Positions 43,601 to 55,600 of a DNA stretch of 64,000 bases are shown in pieces. The first letter of the stretch is position 1; the number at the start of each line of letters is the position of its first letter. The stretch covers positions 34,811,020 through 34,875,019 of the forward strand of contig NC_134467.1 in assembly GCF_047948215.1 (NCBI RefSeq), in the 5' to 3' direction. The position numbers were made by a program, and so were the translations under genes. The notes beneath the pieces are model-generated. The model made no database searches. It had not been told where the DNA came from and saw only the letters and a list, made by a program, of their open reading frames with translations. The DNA comes from Lycorma delicatula. Its lineage: Eukaryota > Arthropoda > Insecta > Hemiptera > Fulgoridae.

Positions 43601-46600
43601 CGAAAATATGTATAGTATAAAAAATATTTCAATTAATATAAATAGTATCGGTTTTTAATTTTTACAGTGAATATTTGATACTAGGTATACTTTTGAATAA
43701 GTTAAGTAAATTTTATTGCATTTAAATTAAGGACAGTAAAGTCTACAAGGTTTGTTTTTAAAATAATTTATTTTCAGTTATTAGAGGTTGTAAAACATTG
43801 GTACGATATTACGGATGTCGTTGACGGACCTCTTTTACAATATGTTATCACATTTCCAGTAAAATATGGTTGGGATGTGAATATTTATTGTGGTTTATTA
43901 AACGGTATACACGCTGTGATCTTAAAAAATAGTGATAGGTAAGTACTGTTAATAAGTTTATTTTTACACGTAGCCATTGATAGGAGAAAATAATTTCATT
44001 AAACGAGTTTTTTTATACCACTATTCCCTTTTTTAATAAATAAGGAACGTTTCCACCTGACGCCGCCAGGCGCACGCCAATCGCGTATATATTAGTGCGC
44101 TCGTGCTCGGCACCTCAGTCAGCGTCCAGCCGTGACAACGGGAACATCTCCGCACTGCCGTTTTTTTATATACAAATTTGAAATGTATGCTGCAAACGAA
44201 AATCCCGCCAGTTGTGAAGTGCGGTCTGTGATTCGTTTTTTGTCGGCAAAAAACTTAAAACCAATAGAAATTCATCGGGAACTGTGTGAAGTGTACGGAA
44301 ACAACGTAATGAGTGAAAGTTCTGTCAGGAAGTGGTGCATTCAGTTTAAAAATGGCCGAACAAACGTTCACGATAAAGAGAAGACTGGACGTCCGAGCAT
44401 TGTGCTGACGATCTGGTCTCCAAAGTTGACGAAAAGATTCGTAAAAACCGCCGTTTCACAATAACTGAGCTTTCTCTATGTTTCCCACAAGTTTTACGGA
44501 CTTTATTGTTTGAAATTCTTTCACAGAAGCTAGGCTACCACAAATTTTGTGCAAGATGGATGCGTCACTGAGTGGTTGAGATCACAGGCGGCAGAATTCT
44601 ATGACAAGGAATTTCAAAGCTTGTCCACCGCTATGATAAGTGCCTGAATTTGTATGGTGATTATATTGAAAAGTAGTATTTTAGTCCCTCTTTCACATGT
44701 ATATAATAAAATATTTTCCTTGTACTTGGTTTTTTAAAATTCCAAAAAGTTCCTTACTTTCTGAATAGCCTTCGTACAACAATTTACGTTAAAAAAAAAC
44801 ACTATAAACTAGAAATTTTATTATTTTTATGCTAATACAGTAGACTCCGGTGATAAGAAATATCTGTTATCTATTTATAAGGATTTAATATTTAAAAATG
44901 TCTACTCTGTGATGTGTTTGAAATTTTCGTCCTTCATTTTTGATGAGACATATTGAATCAAACTTTTTTTATCTAGGAAAATGAACGTGCAGTACGTAGT
45001 TTTAATGTTAATGCTTTATTGGAAAAAAAATATTGCCATGACCGTTCTTGATAACTGCCTCTGTTTTGAGTTATAAGCAATCAAATTTTCCAAAAGGGAT
45101 CAATTTTATTAATAAAGCGAGGTTAAACGCTTTGTAGTTACTTTTTTCGGATCTGCTTCAGAATTATATCCAACAACAAAATTTCATCTGTTACTATTTG
45201 TATTAATGGCCGAAACACTAATAATAATATCCTTCATTACTCTAAATGACATTAGCCACTCCAGCACCTGGTAAATTGCCTAATATGTAAGTGAGAATTA
45301 GTGTGAACAAAACTAACGTGAAGAAAGTACCTAAACCAATAAAAAGAGAAAGGAAAACCAAATCAAAAGCATAAAAAAATAATAACATATAAAACAAAAT
45401 AATAACTATATAATAAATATAAATACAATGCGAGACAAAAAAAAGACCATACCGAGACGCCAAAAGGAAAACCTAATCAAATATACTAATTTTATTCCTG
45501 GGATTAACAAGAAATATATCCCCTTCTCGTCCATTAATGTTTAGTATACGAATAAATCTAAATAAAAGGGTCAACCTATTATCGTTTATAACATTTAAAT
45601 AGTGCCTACTAGAGCGAATAAAAGAAATAAATATGGTTACTTTCGTCAAATCGCACACAATAACCCAATTAAGAATTTTACGGGAAAATACAAATTCATG
45701 TAAAATGCGCCTGACCTTGTGCTGTGCGACACGTCTTCCAAAAGCGGCATTGGTTGTTATAGACCAAGGCAAAGAAGCGTACTAAGCGTATACCTTCTGG
45801 ACTTGGTATCAGTTCAACTTATATGCTTACTGAAAATTAACTTTGGATCAAATTATATCTCAAGATTAGAAATACTTTCAACACGTTGTATTGAGTGTTG
45901 ATCAATCCTTTAATTATAATTAAATCATATAGATGTTTAAGAATAAGTGGATCAAATTATATCTCAAGATTAGAAATACTTTCAACACGTTGTATTGAGT
46001 GTTGATCAATCCTTTAATTATAATTAAATCACATAGATGTACAAGAATAAGTTCAACAGCTGTTTGCCAAAATTAAGCGGCTTCTTTTTATCAAATAACC
46101 AATTCTGAATTATATTTAATATACAAAAACCGCTAACCAACAATTGAATTCGACGCGTTCAAGCGCTTTCGAAATTAAATCCAATTTTTAGGAACAGTAA
46201 ATAAAACTTCACTTCAAATTTTATTATAAATAATAAATAATTATGACCCAGACAAATTTATTAACACACTCGATTATTCTAATAATATTTATATTACTAA
46301 TATTTTAGAAAAATTACATATATATTTAAATAATAATAAATTAATAAACAAACAAAAAAATTGATAATGTAGTTTTATAAAACAAGGTATAAGTAGTAAT
46401 AAATTATGTTGGCAAAACTGAACCACCTCGGATTTTAATACAACAGTTGACACCACCAAATTGAAAAGGACGATTACATTTACATAATTTTAAAACACAA
46501 CAAAGAAACATTATTTTTAATTTTATATTAGGACTAGTTAAAAGAAGGTTTCTTTTAACAGTTGGTCTACATCCCACTTGTACTGTTTCCAAAATTATTG

Positions 46601-49600
46601 TAGAATAATATTTTCCATCAGTGGTTTCATTAGAATTAAAGTAATTCTAGTTTTTTTTTCTTGTAAACGTAAGTGAATTATCCATCTTTTGTACTTTAAA
46701 GATAACTAACAATCTTTTTTTTTATATACAGGTTAAACATATTAAAAATGATATCATCACGAAGTTTTAATGACTGGGAACGTTATTTTAATCGTGATGT
46801 AACACAACGTTTTCATTCAGAAATTGCAATCCCTAAAATGATGCAACAACAAAGTGCAATACCGTATTATGACTTTTATATACAATGGTATGAAATGACC
46901 GCAAACAAATATAAAACTGATAATCAAGTTGAACAGAATTTCAATGATAAATTTGGTTGTCCTTCTGATGTAATCGAAGTTCTTGTAAAATTATTTGTTT
47001 CTCTGTAAGTACTACATATGTTATAATTGTGTAAAAAAAAACTGGATAGTAACATGGCAATAATAATATCGAGGGAACATTACGTATAAATTTGTTGCCA
47101 AATATATAAATACAAAAGTATATAATTAACAAGTAATTACGTATAATCAATAATTTTAAAATTGCACAGGAAATAATTGATTGTGATACTTAAAGATGAA
47201 TAAAACTCTCTTCATCCACAAAAAGTATTTCATTCATTTTAAAATAAATAAAAGTATATATTTTTGAACGGGATTTTTAGTCACAAAGAAATTTTATTTT
47301 ATATTTTTAATTTATTCTCAGAATTTTTTTTCTCCCATACCTAGGAGGGTGGAACAACTAATGTATTGCACACCCTCAGAGGTTGCCTTTGCCTTTAACC
47401 TACAGAGACCCCGCGGGACCCTGCAATGCCGTTTTCCCCGGGGGTCGTTCACGCACTAGGCCGAGACTGGGTCTTTTATATGCCTTCCTCTAACCGTTCC
47501 ACCTCCCTAGGGAAGGATCCAGGCGGGTCTCGGTGTTTTTTTATTACCCACGAACTCAGGGGGGTCCCCGGCCCGTCATCAAGAGTGGTCCACCTCAGTG
47601 AAAAGAGTTATTCTCAGGGGTTTGAATAACCCTGAAACAAATTAAAATTACCTAATTTGTTAGTATCATTTTTTAAATCCGCGCAAAAAGTGTGACAAGC
47701 ATTAACTCGAATCAGGATTGGAAAAATCTACTGTATTAGTAATAATTTCAATGGAATTCTACCATTAAGAAATAATATAAAGTCCTAATCAATTGTAATA
47801 TTTAACCTAAATTGCATATTGTTTATAATGATATTACAGTACAGGTGTTAGCTGCTCATAAATTCTTTCCTTTTTTTTTAATTCTTGGACTTACAACGAA
47901 GAGTTGTTATTAGCATTCGAAAGAAATGTTATTATAATAGACAATTTAATTTACCAATACCAACAATATAAATTAAATCTTAATTAACAGATATATTCAA
48001 CATGTAATGATAATTAAAACGGACAATATTACAGTGAAAAATATTCCTCACCAATGCCGTGTTCTAAAGGCGATATAAAAACCACAATAGTAAAAATCCA
48101 AATTAAAACAACAAAATTACAATCTGGTACACCAAACGTCATAAATAAAATAAACACACTACAGTTATAATAAAATATTTGAATCCAATTACAGCATTAT
48201 GAAATGGACATTCGATAATATCGTCGTAATGTTTCTTAAAATATTTCTGATGTTAGCCCCAACTTTAAATCTCCTGCAATATGCCGTATAACAGACACAG
48301 TTCATAAGGATGTATAGAACCGTTAATCGGCAGTTTTTTCGAACAGAACCTGGTGTGTCACTCCGCGACATGAATGAGATTCCTGTTCATAATGGAAAAA
48401 GTGAAACGAAAGCTCAAAGTTTCACATCGAACTACCGAAAACGGAATTAATCTATTGCCTGTAAATAAGAGCCTCGTAAACTGGCGGGTTGCAAATTTAC
48501 CAGATACAATGTTGTTGCTGTTGTCATTAATGACACCTCAGACAATGAAGTAGAGTATGAAATTATAGGATCCGAAGCGAATGGTATACACTGGCAAACA
48601 GTTCCGGTTGTGCCTAAGTTTAGACTACTACAAATTTTTGTTATTTTTCATTCAGCACTATCAAATCATTCGAGCATTTTTCTTTGGTAGAAATTAGAAA
48701 AGAAAATATCCTTACGGAACCTCCAGCATTAACATTATATGGAATCAATTACTTATAAAAATTCTTTCAGTTATTAGAAACTGTCGTAACCAGATCGGAC
48801 TGCAGCGTACGTATTGTTAATAGAAAACAACTAAAGGTTTTCTAAAACAAAATAAAAACGCCTACTAGAAAATTATACAACTGCTCCTTGAACGCACTCA
48901 CATCAACCACAACTTCACCAGGAAGAGAGAGAATACTACCCGGATTGAACTTTCGGCGATTCTGGGTATTATGACATAACGTTTTCTAATCGATCCGAAA
49001 AGTAGTTATAAAGGATGGGATCGAAAATAAATTAAATATTATTTACAGCATAATTAACGCTCACCATCATAGTTGAAAAGAAAATTATTGTTTCAAAACA
49101 ACTGCATTAGGCCGTATAGCTGTGTGAAATGCACGGGCGAGCACAGAACGAAAAGATTGTCAGAAGAAGCAAAGGAATACTCCGGAAACCAGAGAGTTAT
49201 TCTATTCTGAGCATCCTTTGCACTATAATGGTTGTAGAGTATACCAGAAGATTCTAGAAAGGAAAGGGAAGGAAAAAACTCATATGTTAAACAACATCCT
49301 CTTAGACAAATTCAGGTTGTACGGACGTTTTCAATGGTAACGACTTCTCCTCACTTAATAGAGAGAAAACTCACTCCTATAATAAACATCTAATGTAATC
49401 TTTCCTGGTCGCCTTAACCTACTCGATCGATAGCTGAAGAAGTAAAATGTGATGACATTGTTGAATATACTTATGAAGACAATCACTTGGCTGTGAAGAT
49501 GTGTTTTTACTGCAACAGTTCGACAGCCTCGTACGTTGACCAACAAAAGTTGTCACCAAGTTCTGCCAATGATGACGAATTTTAATATCACAACGTGGAA

Positions 49601-52600
49601 CATAAATGGACTTATGAACCGGGATGGAGATACCGGAGGTAATGCTCCTGACAGAATCAATATATATATTGTACTCATATCAAAAACGCATTTCACCGAA
49701 CGGAACTATTTGAAAATCCTAGGCTACCTTACTTACGTGACGAATCATCCTAATGATCTGGACACAGGAGGTTCTGCGATTCTGATCAAAAAGCTATCTC
49801 CAATTAAAACGGAAACACATCGAAACGACTTCGGTTGAAATACTGGACTAGTTTGAATCTTAGAGGTTCTCAGCGATCTACTTTCCAAACAGTCACGCAA
49901 AAACAGATTACGCGTCTTCGAAAACTTGAGCCTTTGGATTTCCGCGATATTGGTGGGTAGTGACTGTAATGTAAGGTATACTTTCTGGGGTTTTAAACTA
50001 ACAACAAGTTGTGGAAGAGCATTAAAATAATGTGTTAGGAATCAGCGGTGCGGTACTATTTGTGGTCTTCAAATTACTTATTGGCTTTCGGACGTAACAA
50101 AAGCTCCTGACCAATCGGAATTTTTCGTTAGAACAATGGTGTTTATACTGCTGTGATGAATATCCTAGATTCCTACGATTATTCTCCCGTCGTAGAAGCA
50201 ATGAGCAAAATTATGCTAAGGAAGAATTCCAACTCCATTATTCCATTCCATCTCCATTATTCAGAACAATAAGATTGACATGGAATTCTACTGGAGCTGG
50301 CTCGAGGATAGGTTTCCCATAGGTGTGCCATATAATTGATGTTACAAAGCATTTAACCACGATAATCCGAGATTCAGGTTGACGCTCGACACCCAATGAG
50401 ATATACGAAAAGGGAGAAGGCAAAGTTTTTCCTATGAAAGTCATGGATCTTATTGTGTATAAAAGGAGAATCCCGAAAAGATGCCAGTAACACAGAAGGA
50501 GGATAAAACAACTTTAAATGATCTGCCCATAGGCCCAGTATAGGATTAGGAGACAACTACGATCAATAAAAAATGATACAATTAGAAACTCTGTTCAACG
50601 TTTTCCGTTCATTTACCTGAATGAATTTTTGTGCGAAGAAATGATCTTTTTAATTCAACAGATCAAAAAACTCCTTAAGGAAACAAATTTGACGGTAACC
50701 ATAGCGAATATTAATGGTGAATTTTGTAAGCAACAGGAAAGATCAAACCTACGTTTTTTTTTTTTTTTTTACTAAGTTTTTTGAAAGCTATAAATGTTTA
50801 GGATGTAGGAAGTGCCGGCCTCCGTGGCGCGAGTGGTAGCGTCGTGACCTTTCACCCGGAGGTCCTGGGTTCGAATCCCGGTCAGTAAAAAAAAAATGTA
50901 GGAATTCATTAAAAATTTATTTTGTACATTCCCACCTACATTTTTCTCTTGAATATTTGGGCTTTGCCAGTGATGAGCAAGGAAATCGTCTACATCAGAA
51001 TATTTTGTCCATGGAGCATCGGTACCAAGGAAATGAGATCCTGGAGTGATGGGTAGCTATTGTTGTTTTGAGAAACTGAGCAAACGTCGTACAAACGGAA
51101 ATGTTTGCCATAATATTTTAAAAATTAATGGTAAGGCAATTCCAAAGTTATAAACTTTTAAAAAATATAATTTTAAATCATATTAATGTAATCTAATTTA
51201 TATTTGCTTGAATAAATAAGTATTTAGTCGAGTGAATAAAATTTTAAATGAATGGTCATAAATCAAATTTTATTTTAAATATTGACTTTGCAGCGAATAT
51301 GAATTTAACGATAACTAAAACGTACGTATCTAAAAATGTGACCTATACAAATTCTTGTAACAATTTTCAACATAGCAACATAAAATTAGGTAAAATCATA
51401 ATGTACGATTCCACATTCACAAAACTAGCATACTTTATATCATTAAAATTATTATACTAATATTACTATAATATTTATTTAAGGTTATTATATCGAAAAT
51501 ATTAGCCTGATTTCAAATTTACAATATGTAATTATTTAGTTGAGGTGTCTCACCCCAAACTCCCAAAAAAAACATATAAAATTATTCAAAATAAATATTT
51601 ATTCATTTAATGATGTATTTTGGGGAAAATTGAAAATTAGTAAAAATTTACATAGCGATAAAAATAAAAATAAAACGAAAACTCAACAAAAATGCATCAG
51701 TAAATAACTAAAAATGAAAAAGTAACAGAACTACAGGGTTATCATAAAAGAATGGTGCGGTTTCAGTAATTCATAAGAAGATTGTAGGAAAATTTCTAGA
51801 TGTTATATTGGTATCCCTGAAAGCCTCTAACCCAAAAGTTTGTTTATCAGCAGTTGTAACCTCACCGTCAGTTCTTGTATTGTTGTTGCGGTGAGTTTAG
51901 TGAGTTACTATGTTCTCGGATAAAGACAAAGCAAAGTGTGTTTTATTGATAGCTGAATTAAAATCCGTAATTTTAGTTCAACGTACGTTTCGACGTGATT
52001 TCGGAAGAGATCCACCACACAAAAATAACATAACTTATTGGTTCAAACGATTCGAAGAAACTGGATCGGTTAAGAAACAGAAATCAACCGGCAGATCAAG
52101 TGTACCGGACGAAACGGTTGAAGTAATTAGACAATCGGCAATTAGAAGTCCTGGGAAGTCCATCCCCCGTCGAATTAGGTATTCCAAAATCAACAGTTCA
52201 CAAAGTTTTACGTAAAAAACTGAAATTACACGCTTATAAAAACCAGATACTGCAGGAATTGAAACCCGATGATGGTGTAAAACGTTACAATTTCGCTGTT
52301 GAAATGTCGGACAGAATAAGTAAAAACGAATCATTTTTAGACGATATAATTTTTACAGACGAAGCTACATTCCATGTGAATGGATGCGTTAACAGACACA
52401 ATTCACGAATATGGGGCTCTGAAAACTCACACGCAATTATTGAGAAACAACGCGATTCGGCTAAAGTTAATGTTTGGTGTGGTGTGATGAAAAATCGTGT
52501 AATAGGGCCTTTCTTCTTTGCTGAAAAAACAATTAATGGAGTTGTGTATCTTGATGTGTTAACCGATTATCGCTTTCCTCAGCCGGATGTACTCGAAGAC

Positions 52601-55600
52601 ATTCATCGACTTCATTTCCAACAAGATGGTGCTCCCCGCACTTCAATGCATCGGTCACGGACGCTTTGAACGAAAAAATTGGAGATCGATGCATAGGCCG
52701 GCAAGGACCCATACTTTGACCTCCAAGGAGTCCAGACCTGACATCTTGCGACTTTTTCCTGTGGGGGTACATCAAAAGCGTTGTTTATACATAACAAATT
52801 CGCGACCTAAACCGCTTAAAAAACAAGATTAATGAAGCGATGACAACCATTAACGAAGAATTGTTAACTAATGTTTGGAGAGAAGTTGAGTATCGTTTGA
52901 ACATTTGTCGAGCAACTAAGGGTGCACATATTGAAATTTATTAATTATGTAAAAAAATGTTTGAGACGACAAATTTGAAAAATAAAGAACGTAAGCTGTA
53001 AGTAATTCTGTTTTAATTTAAACCAAGTTCAAAACCGCACCATTCTTTTATGTATTAACAAAAACTGTATTAATAACTACGAATACTCGGAGCAAGAAAA
53101 ACGCAACCGTAAACATCAAAAGCTGAACTTATCCTAATTAATTATTTATTACTTAAATGATCAAAACATTAATCAAGGTTAGCGAGCGAAGCGAGCGTAC
53201 GTTAAATTTGGTTAGATTAGATTAATTATTTTTAATGTTTATATCTTTAAATATAATGTTTCACTATAAGTTTTTTTTTCGATTTTCATTGTGATATGTG
53301 TTATTTGTATCACTATGTAAATTTTTTTAATTTTCTATTTTCCAACACCCAAAATACATAATTAAATGAATAAATATTAATTTTTAATGAATTTGATATG
53401 TTTTTTGTAAGTTCGAGGTGAGGCATCTCAACTAAATAATTAACTTACAGTAAAATGAAATTTTGATGAATTTTTAAAAAGAAATAATATGATTTATTTT
53501 CTTTTTTCAGCTCACTCCCACAAGAGAAAGTAAATGAAGTGTATAATTTAATGTGCTTAAATGATTTTTATTTGAATTGGAAAGAGGAAGTGGTAGAGAT
53601 AGTTGGAGAAAATGGTGAACAAAAAATATACGAAAGATACCATTCACTAAATAATTTCATTAGCTTTGCTCTCACTAACAAAATTAATTGTAATATTATT
53701 AAAATTGTTTTAACAGATGGGTTTAACACTATTAAAGCTATATATAAAGAAAATTTCACACGAGATTTAACAGATGATTTAGTTGATATGAATGAAATAA
53801 AGTCCATCATATCTGATTGTCAGAATTCAGACGAACAATGTATTAAGTGGGGATTAGCTTGTTTGTTTAATTTTCATAGAACTTATATTGGAAGAAAAAC
53901 GATTAACGAAATTAGAACATCGTTTAAAAATGAAATAAAACTTATGTATCTTATCGGTAAGATAATCAAAGTAGAAATTGATGATAACCTTGATTTTATT
54001 TACGTCCATTTATTTAATCGACTATTACATTTGTTGAGAAATAATACATATGAATATTATGAAAAACTTCTCAACAGTATAAATTATAGTTTTTCTTTGG
54101 AAAATATGGACGCGTTTGATTTATTGCTAGTATTACATTTGTACAAATACGATGAATTAACAGAATGTATTGAACTACAACAGCAATCAAAGAAATTTGA
54201 ATATGAAGAGGTACAATAATTTATTACCTAATATTTATTAAGAACAAAACACAAACACGTAAAAAAGAAAGTAATCATTGTAATAAAAATATATGTTTAT
54301 TTAATTATATGATTTTTTGTTGTAATTAACATGTCCTTCTAAAAAAATTTTTTATAAATAATTTTTTTTTGTTTCATGATATCGCTATATAAACATGACG
54401 ACACTTGTGTGTGAGATATTGAAATATAATTTTTTTTTAGCCGAGAGTAAAAAGGATTTAGAAGAAACAATGAACGGCATTGATGAAGTCCTACACAAGA
54501 ACTATCGCATGAAAATAAACAAGAACAAAACAAAAGTAATGAAATGTAGTAGAAATAACAAAGATGGACGACTGAATGTGAAAATAGGAGGAGAAAAGAT
54601 TATGGAGGTAGAGGAATTTTGTTATTTGGGAAGTAGAATTACTAAAGATGGACAAAGCAGGAGCAATATAAAATGCCGAATAGCACAAGCGAAACGAGCC
54701 TTCAGTAAGAAATATAATTTGTTTACATCAAAAATTAATTTAAATGTCAGGAAAAGATTTTTGAAAGTATATGTTTGGAGTGTTGCTTTATATGGAAGTG
54801 AAACTTGGACGATCGGAGTATCTGAGAAGAAAAGATTAGAAGCTTTTGAAATGTGGTGCTATAGGAGAATGTTAAAAATCAGATGGGTGGATAAAGTGAC
54901 AAATGAAGAGGTATTGCGGCAAATAGATGAAGAAAGAAGCGTTTGGAAAAATATAGTTAAAAGAAGAGACAGACTTATAGGCCACATATTAAGGCATCCT
55001 GGAATAGTCGCTTTAATATTGGAAGGACAGGTAGAAGGAAAAAATTGTGTAGGCAGGCCACGTTTGGAATATGTAAAACAAATTGTTAGGGATGTAGGAA
55101 GTAGAGGGTATACTGAAATGAAACAACTAACACTAGATAGGGAATCGAGAAATACGCTACAATATATCGCCAAACCGGTATTCGAACCCGGATGAAAGTC
55201 CAATTTATTTAAACTTATTCTTTAATTCAATTTTTTTTAAATGAATCCTTAAGCAAAAACTTAAAAAAAAAAATTAAAAGTTATTTTTAAACGATTTATA
55301 TACTTCCTCGTTATAGCTATGATAGGATACCAGTTAATCTTGAAGTCAAGAAATCACAACTGATTTTACATGATCCTTACATACATGATCATGAAATCTC
55401 TTTCGTTAAACTTCAAAAAAAGATAAATGGCGTTGTGTAAAGACTAATTGTAGTTTTTTCGTTTAAGGAGCGGTATGAGGCTAAATTACAGCAAACTGAA
55501 AATTGGAAATTATTTTCTTCTGTACGTATTAAGTTCGAATTATACAAGTTTCAAGTTTTGCAACTAAGAATTTAGCATGGATAGTGCCACTATAACAGAT

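Larger units (their letters stand above)
40696..43777 (+). other. Gene C intron 1
   Basis: GTAAAA...TCAG. Contains an inverted-repeat element (40775-41005), a direct-repeat pair (41301-41420 and 43091-43207), a SINE family 2 copy and mariner element 2. Confidence 0.7.
43939..46731 (+). other. Gene C intron 2
   Basis: GTAAGT...ACAG. Contains mariner element 3, a 104-bp tandem duplication and a minus-strand Cys-rich frame (46404-46640). Confidence 0.7.
51529..53442. mobile_element. Long-terminal-inverted-repeat element, host of mariner 4
   Basis: The left arm, 51529-51662, starts 'taattatttagttgaggtgt' and is the approximate reverse complement of the right arm, 53308-53442, which ends 'gcatctcaactaaataatta'. 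The arms are about 135 bp and align along their length (for example 'atttattcatttaatgatgt' against 'acataattaaatgaataaat'). Mariner element 4 lies between them. Superfamily not determined. The right end is about 70 bp before gene C exon 4. Confidence 0.72.
47005..53510 (+). other. Gene C intron 3 (6.5 kb)
   Basis: GTAAGT...TCAG. The largest intron. It holds a GC-rich repeat fragment, a Jockey-type remnant, a short SINE and a long-inverted-repeat element with mariner 4 inside. Confidence 0.7.

Noticed and set aside
50814..50896. A functional tRNA-Glu gene
   Set aside because: The 3' acceptor strand is missing, the sequence ends in an A-run, and a 9-bp TSD flanks it, so it is a retroposed copy.
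51248..51460. A 70-codon + strand frame in gene C intron 3
   Set aside because: No similarity to family exons, no acceptor or donor in the right phase, and typical AT-rich chance composition.
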